Shown piece by piece: positions 24,307 through 32,235 of a stretch of 64,000 bases of DNA. The notes under the pieces were generated by a model. That model searched no databases. It was not told where the DNA came from and worked only from the letters and a program-made list of their open reading frames with translations. The translations under genes and the position numbers were made by a program. This stretch comes from Elusimicrobiota bacterium. Its GTDB lineage: Bacteria; Elusimicrobiota; Elusimicrobia; UBA1565. Position 1 is the first letter of the stretch, and every line of letters begins with the position of its first letter. The stretch is from positions 1 to 64,000 of the forward strand of contig JACPXC010000038.1 in the NCBI GenBank assembly GCA_016196755.1. The letters run 5' to 3'.

Positions 24307-25095
24307 CTAGAGCGCGCCGGGCGGGATGAGCTTGTAGCCTACGCAGGGGACGGTGGTGATGTAGCGGGCGGCCTTATCGAGCTTCTCGCGCAGGCGGCGG
24401 ACGTGGACGTCGACGGTGCGCGGCGAGCCGAAATAGTTGTAGCCCCAGACGCGCTCGATGAGGTAGGGGCGGCTTAAGACGCGGTTGGGGGAGCTTAAGA
24501 AAACGTAGAGCAGGTCGAGCTCCTTGGAGGTCAGGGGCACGTTCTTGCCGGCCACGTGCAGGGTGTAGCTGGTGAGGTTGAGCTCGATGGTGCCCATCTT
24601 GATGACTTCTTCCTGGGGCTTGGACATCGTACGGTGCAGGACCGCCTTGACGCGGGCCACGCACTCGGCGACGTCCTGGTCGAGGGTCAGGCACTCGTCG
24701 GTCCCGGCCTGGAAGAACAGGATCCTGGGGTTCTGCTTGACCACCGGCTGCATCCCGGGCATGCCCGGGCGGGCGGCCGGCGTGCCGAAGCCCGCGGGAA
24801 GGCGCCGGACCCCGGGGGTCTCGACCGGGTAGGCCGACTGGTGGTCGAGCAGGGCCACGATGGCCATCGAGCGGGTCGGCCCGCGGCCGCGCAGGGTCTT
24901 GACCATGTCGAGCCCGTCGGCGTCGGCCAACTGCTGCCCCAGGAGCAGGAGGTCGCAGGGCTTCTGCGCGAACAGGGCGGTGAGCTCCTTGGCGCGCTGC
25001 ACGACGGTCGTCGTGTAGCCGTTGCGGCCCAGGGCCTCGAGGAGGACCCCGGCCCGGTTGGGGTCCCGCATCGCGCAGACGATGTTGAGGCGCAA
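24307..25095 (-). CDS. Atypical OmpR/PhoB-type regulator lacking the phosphoacceptor Asp
   Basis: The protein has 262 residues. The N-terminal half has a receiver-like fold, but the acidic pocket is missing (IVCAMRDPNR). The phosphoacceptor position reads DLLLLGQQLAD, Gly instead of Asp. A Pro/Gly/Met-rich insertion (PARPGMPGMQPVV) interrupts it near residue 105. The C-terminal winged helix (about 165-262) is intact: LTSKELDLLYVFLS, YLIERVWGYNYFGSPRTVDV, VGYKL. It should bind DNA without phosphorylation control. The TTG start at 25095 lies 3 nt after the upstream stop (TAG 25101-25099), indicating coupling. Confidence 0.88.
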   Translation of the reverse strand: MRLNIVCAMRDPNRAGVLLEALGRNGYTTTVVQRAKELTALFAQKPCDLLLLGQQLADADGLDMVKTLRGRGPTRSMAIVALLDHQSAYPVETPGVRRLPAGFGTPAARPGMPGMQPVVKQNPRILFFQAGTDECLTLDQDVAECVARVKAVLHRTMSKPQEEVIKMGTIELNLTSYTLHVAGKNVPLTSKELDLLYVFLSSPNRVLSRPYLIERVWGYNYFGSPRTVDVHVRRLREKLDKAARYITTVPCVGYKLIPPGAL

Positions 25096-25098
25096 GGC

Positions 25099-25536
25099 CT
25101 AGGCCTCGGATCCCTGGTCGCCGCCCGCTTCCTCGATCTCGATCTCGATGGCCCCGGCCTGCATGGAGCCCGCGAAGAGGTTGTAGAGGGCCGCGACCAC
25201 CAGGACCAGGGCCTCCATGAGGACGGTGTAGAGCAGGGCGAAGAACAAGGTGGAGACGAGCTTCCACGGCAGGCTGGCGCCGCCCAACTGGGCGTTGGGG
25301 AGGACGATGAAGTTCACGACGCCGCCGAAGAAGCCCAGGGTGGCCAGGACGCCGGTGATGGCGGGCTTGGTGGCCATGAGGACGCCGACGCCGAGGAGGA
25401 TGCCGCCTATGATGGAGAGGGCGCCGAGGCCCCGCGTATAGCCCACGAGGGCCACGGCGAGACCGATGACGGCGGCGGCGATGACTGCGGGGTGGGCCAT
25501 CCAGAACGGATCGATCCGGCGCACACGGTAGCTCAT
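25099..25536 (-). CDS. Four-pass inner-membrane protein, first gene of the two-component operon
   Basis: The product has 145 residues from ATG 25536 (GGGAG 4 nt upstream). Hydrophobic segments are at about 13-33, 36-53, 58-83 and 91-120 (LVSTLFFALLYTVLMEALVLV), followed by an acidic tail (IEIEIEEAGGDQ). Family not recognised. It sits directly before the atypical regulator with 3 nt spacing and may be a sensor accessory or the protein whose level the system controls. Confidence 0.7.
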   Translation of the reverse strand: MSYRVRRIDPFWMAHPAVIAAAVIGLAVALVGYTRGLGALSIIGGILLGVGVLMATKPAITGVLATLGFFGGVVNFIVLPNAQLGGASLPWKLVSTLFFALLYTVLMEALVLVVAALYNLFAGSMQAGAIEIEIEEAGGDQGSEA

Positions 25537-25643
25537 GGGTCTCCCTGCCGGGCTTCCTTTAAGGAAAGACCGGGCGTGACCCAATATTTATCAAGAATTC
25601 ACTGTTTCCGCAAGGGAAATGTGACGAAGCGTGCCAGGGGGCC

Positions 25644-25671
25644 TTGAAAAGTCTCGGTTTCTTTGTATAAT
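25644..25671 (+). promoter_or_regulatory. Sigma-70-type promoter of the MNT/HEPN pair
   Basis: TTGAAA (25644-25649), a 16-nt spacer and a perfect TATAAT (25666-25671) precede the nucleotidyltransferase ATG by 17 nt. The predicted 5' leader is about 11 nt with no Shine-Dalgarno. Confidence 0.75.
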
Positions 25672-25675
25672 CTAT

Positions 25676-25689
25676 TATCCAATCGGATA
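25676..25689. promoter_or_regulatory. Candidate operator between promoter and MNT start
   Basis: TATCC-AATC-GGATA is an inverted repeat covering the predicted transcription start and the A of the ATG. The encoded protein carries a DNA-binding domain, so autoregulation is plausible. Confidence 0.35.
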
Positions 25690-26327
25690 TGAAAGAATCC
25701 ATTTCGTTGCGCCGCCAGTTAGACGAGATTTTGGGCAGCCGCGCCAAAGTCTCGGTCCTTCGGGTCTTAAATGACGGGCGCCCCGAACTCAACGGGCGCG
25801 AAGTGGCGCGACGGGCCGGCTTGGCCTCCCGCTCGGCGCAGCTCGCGCTGGCGTCGTTGACGCGGATCGGCATCGTGCAAATGAGAGCGGTAGGCAATAA
25901 CCACGTCTTTTCCGTCAATCCGGAGTTTAACCTGTACAAAACGTCTATCCAAGCGGCTTTTGCCGCCGAGAAAGCCGGTCCTGAAGCACTGGCACAGGAT
26001 CTCATCCGGCACCTGCGCGGGGAACCCATCCTCACCTTGGCCTGGTTCGGCAGCGTCGCGCGCGGCCAGCGGGACGCCGGGAGCGACATGGATGTGCTCA
26101 TCGTATTAAAGGATTCCCGTGCCTCGGAAGGAATCCGCAAGGCGCTCGAGGGCCAGGCCGCGTCGCTACGGGAGAAATTCGGCTTCCGCATCGAACTCTA
26201 CGTCCTCGGGGCCAAGGAACTTGCCCGCCGCTTCGACTCAAACGACCTTCTGGTCCGCAACATGGTCAAGGACGCAGTCCTGCTACACGGCAAACCGTTG
26301 TCCGAGGTGCTGCTCGATGCCCCCTAA
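25689..26327 (+). CDS. MNT-type nucleotidyltransferase with N-terminal winged helix (antitoxin-like)
   Basis: The protein has 212 residues. Residues 1-75 form a helix-turn-helix (REVARRAGLASRSAQLALASL). Residues about 110-205 are a minimal nucleotidyltransferase with the signature WFGSVARGQRDAGSDMDVLIV, which supplies the catalytic Asp pair (SDMD). In MNT-HEPN systems this partner neutralises the HEPN RNase, in known cases by AMPylating or otherwise modifying it. The stop overlaps the HEPN start by 11 nt. Codon use is less GC-biased than in neighbours, and the pair interrupts two minus-strand operons, both consistent with horizontal transfer. Confidence 0.88.
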   Translation: MKESISLRRQLDEILGSRAKVSVLRVLNDGRPELNGREVARRAGLASRSAQLALASLTRIGIVQMRAVGNNHVFSVNPEFNLYKTSIQAAFAAEKAGPEALAQDLIRHLRGEPILTLAWFGSVARGQRDAGSDMDVLIVLKDSRASEGIRKALEGQAASLREKFGFRIELYVLGAKELARRFDSNDLLVRNMVKDAVLLHGKPLSEVLLDAP

Positions 26328-26736
26328 ACAGCCGCGGGTTCGTCCGGTATCGGCCGCCGAGGCAGCCGCCTATCTCGACAAAGCCAAGGAGTTCGAGTTG
26401 GCCATGCTCGACGGCTACCGAGCCGAACGTTGGACCGCTGCCGCATTGGCCGGCATCCATGCCGCCATCTCGGCGACCGACGCCGTGCTGGGAAAGCTCG
26501 CCGGACAACGTTCGGCCGGCGAGGACCACCTGATGGTCCTGGATTTCTTGAAAGCCAAACTCTCCGCCAAGATCGGAAAGGGCTCCCTGGACGACCAGCT
26601 CCGGCGGCTGTCGCGGATCTTGGGCATAAAGAACCTGGTCGAATATGAGAGCCGATCCTTCTGCCGGAAGGATTGCGACGGCCTCGTTAAGGATGTCTCG
26701 CGCTACTTGGACTGGGTGAAGTCGCAGTTCATCTGA
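26317..26736 (+). CDS. HEPN-like protein (toxin-like partner of the MNT gene)
   Basis: This all-helical protein of 139 residues begins MPPKQPRVRPVSAAEAAAYL. The central helix pair (DGYRAERWTAAALAGIHAAI, then SATDAVLG) matches the HEPN layout. The canonical Rx4-6H RNase motif is not visible; the closest is RWTAAALAGIH. It may therefore belong to a divergent HEPN subgroup or lack RNase activity. Pairing with the overlapping MNT gene is the strongest evidence for its role. Confidence 0.7.
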   Translation: MPPKQPRVRPVSAAEAAAYLDKAKEFELAMLDGYRAERWTAAALAGIHAAISATDAVLGKLAGQRSAGEDHLMVLDFLKAKLSAKIGKGSLDDQLRRLSRILGIKNLVEYESRSFCRKDCDGLVKDVSRYLDWVKSQFI

Positions 26737-26745
26737 ATCGGCAGT

Positions 26746-27879
26746 TCAAGCCACCGGCCCGCCGGCCGCCGCGCGCTTGGGCTCGAAGAGGATGAGGGTC
26801 CTTCTCAGTTCCCCCTCCTCCTCCAAGTGCACGGCCCGGACGTGGCAGGGCTCCTGACGGAACAGGGTATCGGTCTCGACGACCTGGTTGGGACGGTCCA
26901 GCGCCACGCCCACCAGGCGCAGGACGTCCTGCTGTTGGGAGTCGATGACGTCCAAGAGGTGCAGGCGCGTGTTGGGGTCGGGCTGGTGGGCCAGCGGGAA
27001 ATTCGTGTAGAGGACGGTATTGTCCTCGTCGACGACGATGGCGCGGTGGTTCTTCGAGACGATCGTCATCAGGATGGACTGCCACCAGCGCTGCTCGGCC
27101 ACGCCGCGCTGCTTCTCCTTTACTAGGACGTTGGCGCGTTCAGCTTTCACCTTCTGAAGGAAGGTGGTCAAAGCGGTGGCCAGGTCCCCCACCTCGTCCT
27201 TGCGTGCCACGAACTTGAGCTCGAGGTTCTTGAACGATACGGCCTCCACCGCGTCCCTGAGGTTATGCAGGGGACTGAGCACGAAGTGATGGAGGAAGAA
27301 ATACAAAGGGATGCCCAAGAGGAACAGCACGCCGGCGGCCCCCAGGACGTACTTGTTCATCGCCTGCGCGATGACCTGGTTGACGCCCTTGCGCGACACC
27401 TGCATGTCGACGATGCCGACCACCTCGCCGCGCACCGCCAAGGGGATCGCGATCTCGTAGAACGGCTGGTCGGGCACCGCGCGGACCTTGGGGGTCTTCG
27501 AGGTGTAGGCCTGTTCGATCGAGTTGGTGGGGATCGACACCGCCTGCTGGAACTCGTCGAAGGACTTGCCGATCATCGCCGTGTCCTTGTACCAGCGTAC
27601 CTCGCCGTAGCGGTTGAGGTACACGAGCGACGCCACGCGCTCGTCCTTGGCCAGGGCGTTCGAGATGACGTCGTACTCGTCGAGGGTGATCGCCGACTGG
27701 CGCGTCGAGAGGCCCTTGATGAGCTGGAAGGCGTGGACCTTGACCAGGTCGATGGCCTGCTGTTTGAGCTTCTCGTCGAAGGTCCACTTGAAGAGGTTGT
27801 AGTAGAAGATGCCGCCCAGGAACATCACGTAGACCCCGATGCAGAGGTACCAGAGGAACCACTTCATCGCCAGCTTCAC
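26746..27879 (-). CDS. Membrane sensor with Cache-like and HAMP domains but no kinase
   Basis: The product has 377 residues from GTG 27879, which overlaps the upstream stop as GTGA. TM1 is at about 8-28 (WYLCIGVYVMFLGGIFYY). A periplasmic sensor domain (about 30-180) includes VASLVYLNRYGEVRWYKD and FYEIAIPLAVRGEVVG. TM2 is at about 185-205, then HAMP (LSPLHNLRDAVEAVSFKNLE), a coiled coil and a C-terminal PAS-like domain (AIVVDEDNTVLYTNFP...LLDVID). No kinase, GGDEF or methyl-accepting domain follows. It is the last gene of the Tad-locus transcript and probably relays an envelope signal to a partner protein. Confidence 0.78.
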   Translation of the reverse strand: MKLAMKWFLWYLCIGVYVMFLGGIFYYNLFKWTFDEKLKQQAIDLVKVHAFQLIKGLSTRQSAITLDEYDVISNALAKDERVASLVYLNRYGEVRWYKDTAMIGKSFDEFQQAVSIPTNSIEQAYTSKTPKVRAVPDQPFYEIAIPLAVRGEVVGIVDMQVSRKGVNQVIAQAMNKYVLGAAGVLFLLGIPLYFFLHHFVLSPLHNLRDAVEAVSFKNLELKFVARKDEVGDLATALTTFLQKVKAERANVLVKEKQRGVAEQRWWQSILMTIVSKNHRAIVVDEDNTVLYTNFPLAHQPDPNTRLHLLDVIDSQQQDVLRLVGVALDRPNQVVETDTLFRQEPCHVRAVHLEEEGELRRTLILFEPKRAAAGGPVA

Positions 27880-28412
27880 GGCCGCTCCCCGTAGGAGTTG
27901 TCGATCCGGGACAGCCCGGTGAGGCAGTCCTCGTTCTTGGGGTCGGAGACCCGGCATAGCGACCACTCATCGCGGGCCTTCACGGGGTCGCCCTTCTGGA
28001 ACGCGATGATCCCCTTGTTCCAATGCATGATGGCGACGCGCTTGGCCTGGTCGTCGTCGAGGGGGACGCCCGGGGCGGAGCGGTCCGCCGGGGCCGTTAT
28101 CGTCGCCAGGGTCGCCGCGTGGACGCGCCGCGAGGCCGCCAGCTCGATGAGCAGATTCTCCTCGCGGCGCAGGAGGGAGCGCGCCACCGAGCAGTCCTGA
28201 CGCTCGGGACGCCGGCGCAGGCATTCGTCGAGCTCCTCGGCGGCCAGGGTGTTCTCGCCCGCGGCCAGCGCGGCGGCGGCCTTGGCCCAGCTCGCGGAGG
28301 CTTTTTTGTCGGCGGCGGACGGGGTGAGGCTCAGGACCCAGCGCCCTCCCAACACGAGGCCGCCCATCAGGGCGGCCAGGAGGATGCCCGCTCGGCGGCG
28401 GCGCCGGCTCAC
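27876..28412 (-). CDS. Membrane-anchored small TPR-like protein
   Basis: The protein has 178 residues. GTG 28412 overlaps the upstream stop (GTGA). A basic N-terminus (VSRRRRRAG) precedes one membrane segment at about 8-28, then helical hairpins follow. The C-terminal repeat (about 128-175, HWNKGIIAFQKGDPVKARDE) is clearly homologous to the last repeat of the preceding gene product, and both end near DNSYG/DNSFG. It is probably a paralogous assembly factor of the pilus apparatus. Confidence 0.75.
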   Translation of the reverse strand: MSRRRRRAGILLAALMGGLVLGGRWVLSLTPSAADKKASASWAKAAAALAAGENTLAAEELDECLRRRPERQDCSVARSLLRREENLLIELAASRRVHAATLATITAPADRSAPGVPLDDDQAKRVAIMHWNKGIIAFQKGDPVKARDEWSLCRVSDPKNEDCLTGLSRIDNSYGERP

Positions 28413-29764
28413 ATGCCACCCCCAAACGAGTTGTCGAGGCGCTTGAGGCCTTCGACGCACTCGGTGTTGGTGGGGTCGAACTTCTTGCACAGCAGCCATT
28501 CGTCGCGCGCCTTGGCCGGCTCGTTCTTCTGGAAGTACTTGATGCCCTCGTTCCAATGCTTGATCGCGCGGCGCTTGTCGTCCTCGGTCGGGCCGGTCGG
28601 GGCCGTCTGGGCCGGCTCGGGCTCCGTGGCGTCCAAGGTCTTGGCGGCCTCCTCGGCCTCCCTCCTCTTGCGCTCCTCCTCCTCCTGGCGGAGCCTCTCC
28701 TCGTCGGCGATCCGCTGCTCCTCCTCCTGCCTGCGGCGCTCCTCGGCCATGCGCTTGGCGTCGGCCTCGCGGCGCATCTGGTCGCGCGCGCGGGCCACGA
28801 GGACGTTGGCGCGCCGCGGGTCGTAGCCGAACGTCACCGACTTGTTCCACTCCTTGATGGCGGCGGTGTACTTCCGCTCACGATAGAGCGTGCGGCCCTG
28901 GGCCACGTGCTGCTTGGCGATCTCGAGACGGATCTCCGCGATGAGCTTGGTGGCCTTCTCCGAGCCGGGCTCGATGGTCAGGATCTCGTCGAGGAGTTTG
29001 AGCGCGGAGACGGTCTCGCCCTGGCCGTAGAGGTTGAGGGCGCGCTGGAGCTTCTCGTTGGCCTCCGCGCGGCTGAGCTCGGCCTCGGCCTTGGAGATCG
29101 CGCCGACGAGGCGCGGATACCTGGGGTTGAGGAGGAGGGCGGCGTACCATTGGTCGAGCGAGTCGCGCAGGCGGTGCTGGCGATAAGCGGTCTGGCCGCG
29201 ACGGTAGTGCTCGTCGGCCAGCTCGCCGCGCACCTTCTTGAGCCAGTAGCGCGCCTTGAGGTTGCCGGGCGCGAGCTTGACCGCCTCCTCCCAACGCTGG
29301 GAAGCCTCGACGAGGCGGCCCTGCCGGTAGAGCGCCAGGCCTTCCTCGAAACGGTCCTCGACGAGCTTGCGCTCGGAAAGCATCGGCGCCGAGGCCCCGT
29401 TGAGCTCGACGGCGGCGCGATGCAGGATCGAGGCGTCCTGGAAGGTGGGGTCCATCTGGAGGATCTTCGCGGAGAGGTCGCGCGCCCCGTCGAAGTCGCC
29501 CTGCCGGTAGAGTTGGTAGGCGTTCTCGTAGACCGTGCGCAGGAGCTTGTCGCCGAGCCGTGACTTCTCGAGCTGGATCGTGTAGAGGTACTTGGTCCTG
29601 GCCTGCCCGCTGCCCAGGGGCCCGAGCTGGGTCTTCGAGAAGTCGAGGAACAGGCTCTCCATCGTCGGCCGCCTGTCGACGTCGGCCGCCTCCTTGGCGG
29701 CCGAGGCCGACCACGCCGGGGACGCGGCGAGGAGGACGGCGAGGCCGATCAGCGATCGGGACAT
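28409..29764 (-). CDS. Exported TPR protein with coiled coil (pilus locus)
   Basis: The protein has 451 residues: signal peptide (MSRSLIGLAVLLAASPAWSA), then TPR-like helical pairs from about 80 to 320 (FEEGLALYRQGRLVEASQRW, ALNLYGQGETVSALKLLDEI). A highly charged Arg/Glu coiled coil lies at about 335-385, with a final repeat HWNEGIKYFQKNEPAKARDE. TPR lipoproteins such as TadD assist secretin or pilus assembly in Tad systems. Location right after tadC (TGATG overlap) suggests this protein fills that role, though no lipobox is visible. Confidence 0.8.
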   Translation of the reverse strand: MSRSLIGLAVLLAASPAWSASAAKEAADVDRRPTMESLFLDFSKTQLGPLGSGQARTKYLYTIQLEKSRLGDKLLRTVYENAYQLYRQGDFDGARDLSAKILQMDPTFQDASILHRAAVELNGASAPMLSERKLVEDRFEEGLALYRQGRLVEASQRWEEAVKLAPGNLKARYWLKKVRGELADEHYRRGQTAYRQHRLRDSLDQWYAALLLNPRYPRLVGAISKAEAELSRAEANEKLQRALNLYGQGETVSALKLLDEILTIEPGSEKATKLIAEIRLEIAKQHVAQGRTLYRERKYTAAIKEWNKSVTFGYDPRRANVLVARARDQMRREADAKRMAEERRRQEEEQRIADEERLRQEEEERKRREAEEAAKTLDATEPEPAQTAPTGPTEDDKRRAIKHWNEGIKYFQKNEPAKARDEWLLCKKFDPTNTECVEGLKRLDNSFGGGM

Positions 29765-30660
29765 CAGAAGCCGAGGCCTCCGCTCTGGAAGACGTTCTTC
29801 ATCATCGGCGCCAGCATCAGGATGAACACGGTCGGAAAGATGAAGAGGAAGATCGGGATCAGCATCTTGGTCGCCGCCTGGGCCGCGGCCTTCTCGGCGG
29901 CGTTGAGGCGCCTAAAGCGCATGTCGGCGCCGAAGTTGCGCAGGAGGTCGACGAGGCTGGTGCCCAGCTCGTCGGACTGGATGATGAGGCCCACGAAGGA
30001 GCGGAAGTCCTGGAGCCCGGTGCGCATCGCCAGGCGCCGCAGGGCGTCGCGCCGCGAGTAGCCCAGCGAGATCTCGTTGATCGTGCGCTCGAACTCGACC
30101 TCGAGCTCGGTGCGCTTGCCGGCGGTCTTGATGATGCGCTCGAAGGCCTGCATGTAGTCGAGGCCGGCCTCGATCGTCAAGGCGGCCAGGTCGACGAAGG
30201 ACGGGAAGTTCCGGATGATCTCGCGCTGACGCTCCTCGATGCGGCCCTTGAAGTAGAAGTCCGGCATGAAAAATCCCAACAGCGCCACGCCCAAGCCCAG
30301 CTGCCAGCTCTCCGACATGAAGTAGGTGAATCCCCCCACCATCGCCGCGGCGATCTCCTTCATGTGGAGTATGTTGATCGGCGTCGGCTTCTGAGGCTTG
30401 CCTAGCAGCATGTGCAGGGTCTCGAGCTTGTCGCCCATGCGCAGGTTGTGGACGAGGAAGATGTCGACGCGGTCGATCAGGCCGCCGTTGGGGTTGAGAG
30501 ACTCCCAGGGCGAGATCTCGCCGCCCGGCCCCTTGACCGCGAGGCGGGCCAGGGAGTTCACGTCCTCGACCGGCGGCTGGACGATCCGCATCACCGCCGT
30601 GAAGGCGGCCATCGAGCCCAGCATCCCGATGACGTAGAGGAATATCTGCGTTCCGGTCAT
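29764..30660 (-). CDS. tadC: Tad pilus inner-membrane platform protein TadC
   Basis: The protein has 298 residues with a type II secretion F domain (FPSFVDLAALTIEAGLDYMQ, then DELGTSLVDLLRNFGADMRF). Membrane segments are at about 5-25, 100-120, 130-145 and near the C-terminus (LIPIFLFIFPTVFILML). Paired with TadB, it forms the inner-membrane core that the CpaF/TadA ATPase acts on. It is the second F-domain gene of the locus, 57 nt after tadB. Confidence 0.9.
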   Translation of the reverse strand: MTGTQIFLYVIGMLGSMAAFTAVMRIVQPPVEDVNSLARLAVKGPGGEISPWESLNPNGGLIDRVDIFLVHNLRMGDKLETLHMLLGKPQKPTPINILHMKEIAAAMVGGFTYFMSESWQLGLGVALLGFFMPDFYFKGRIEERQREIIRNFPSFVDLAALTIEAGLDYMQAFERIIKTAGKRTELEVEFERTINEISLGYSRRDALRRLAMRTGLQDFRSFVGLIIQSDELGTSLVDLLRNFGADMRFRRLNAAEKAAAQAATKMLIPIFLFIFPTVFILMLAPMMKNVFQSGGLGF

Positions 30661-30717
30661 GGTCGCCCCCTACGGACGATCGGTCGACCATTTCCTGCGC
30701 TATGCTCGGTCATGGCA

Positions 30718-32235
30718 TCAGACCTGGATGTCCGCGAGCTTACGGACGATGCCCATCCCGATCGTCATCCAGAACGCGCAGAAGACCAGCGTCAGGACTC
30801 CCAGAGGCGTGAAGTAGTAGGCGGCCATGACCTCGGGCTGGAACAGCCACATGAGGACCAGCATCGCCCAGGGCATGAAGCCGACCACCACCGACTGGAT
30901 GCGCTGTTGGGCGGTCAGGGCCTGCGCCTTCTCCTCGAGCTTGCCCTCCTCGCGGACGTTCTCGACGATGCGGTCGAAGATCTTGGTGAGGTTGCCGCCG
31001 ACGCTGCGCTGGATGATGACGGCCTTGATCATGTAGGAGAGCAGGCGCGAGGCGATGCGCTCCTCCATGCCCTGCAGGGCCTTGTCGAACGAGGTGCCCA
31101 GCGAGTAGTTCTTGAGCACCAGGCCGAACTCCTCGGAGATCGGCGGCACGAGGTCCCTCTGGACGAGCTCGAAGCCCTGCACGATGTCGAGGCCCGACTT
31201 GAGGGCGTTGGACATCAGGATCATCGCGTCCATGAGCTGGCCCTCGACGCGCTTGCCGCGCCGGTAGCGCACGTAGCCCAGGACCCACTCCGGCAGGCGG
31301 GCGCCTATGTAGAAGCCCCCGGTGACGAGCAGGATGAAGCCCCAGATGTTGAAGGTCAGGATGCCCAAGAGAAAGCCCGCGACGATGGGGCCGAAGACCA
31401 TGTACTCGACCTTGACCGCGACGAACTGGCGGTTGAAATCCTGGGCCCAGCGCTTCGAGTTCTCGATGCGCTCGTCGAACTTGCCCCAGATGTAGGCCGA
31501 GTTGAGCGCCCCGTAGCTCCAGGCCGCGACAAACAGCAGCGCCACCCCGATGAGCTTCAGGAGCAGCGGGCCGGCCGCCACCTCCTCCTTCTTCTTGCCG
31601 TCCTCCGGCGGGTCGTAGCCGCGCGGCGCCTTCTGGAGGACCAGATAGGCCTGCTGGGTCAGCGCGGCCACCGCCATGACCGACTGGACGTAGAGCTCGG
31701 GGTTCTGGGAGGTCAAGGCGTCGAGCACCGAGTCCATCTCCTTGAGGATCAGGTCGAAATTCGAGATGACGGCCCGCCCGCGCCCCCCGAGCGAGTCGCC
31801 CAGGCGCGCGCGATAGAGCCGATCGAGCGCCATCTGGAAGCGCACGCGGCTGTCCTCGTAGTCCTTGATGAGGACGTACGGCGGAGTCAGGCTGCCGTTG
31901 AACTCGGCGGGGAAAGTCTTGCGGGTGTGCTCGAAGAACTCGTAGAGCACCGAGACCGGGGCCTGCCAGAGCTGGGCCTCGTTGAGGACGCCCTCCTCGG
32001 GGTCCTGCCAGACCGGGCGCTTGAGCATGCCCGGCAGCACCTCGTCGACCCAAGCCGGGGGCTTGAGGTCCGGGGTCCGCTCGAGCTTGAAGTAGTGGTA
32101 GAAGTATTGGGCGCGCGCCTCCGCGCCGGTGTTGGGGTCGATGATCTCCTTGACCTGCTCGCGGGAGAAGCCCTGGGCCGACGCGGAGCCCGCGCCGGCG
32201 ACGGCCAACAGCACGAAGAGTCCCATGGTCTTCAT
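30718..32235 (-). CDS. tadB: Tad pilus inner-membrane platform protein TadB, with exported N-terminal extension
   Basis: The protein has 505 residues, much longer than the usual 300 or so for TadB. The first 230 begin with a signal peptide (cut near ASA-QGF) and a helical exported domain, then TM segments at about 225-245 and 275-315. The F domain occupies about 330-470 (LMDAMILMSNALKSGLDIVQ; RSVGGNLTKIFDRIVENVR), and two further TMs follow at the C-terminus. The start codon overlaps the cpaE-cpaF stop (ATGA). The N-terminal domain may contact the secretin side. Confidence 0.88.
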   Translation of the reverse strand: MKTMGLFVLLAVAGAGSASAQGFSREQVKEIIDPNTGAEARAQYFYHYFKLERTPDLKPPAWVDEVLPGMLKRPVWQDPEEGVLNEAQLWQAPVSVLYEFFEHTRKTFPAEFNGSLTPPYVLIKDYEDSRVRFQMALDRLYRARLGDSLGGRGRAVISNFDLILKEMDSVLDALTSQNPELYVQSVMAVAALTQQAYLVLQKAPRGYDPPEDGKKKEEVAAGPLLLKLIGVALLFVAAWSYGALNSAYIWGKFDERIENSKRWAQDFNRQFVAVKVEYMVFGPIVAGFLLGILTFNIWGFILLVTGGFYIGARLPEWVLGYVRYRRGKRVEGQLMDAMILMSNALKSGLDIVQGFELVQRDLVPPISEEFGLVLKNYSLGTSFDKALQGMEERIASRLLSYMIKAVIIQRSVGGNLTKIFDRIVENVREEGKLEEKAQALTAQQRIQSVVVGFMPWAMLVLMWLFQPEVMAAYYFTPLGVLTLVFCAFWMTIGMGIVRKLADIQV

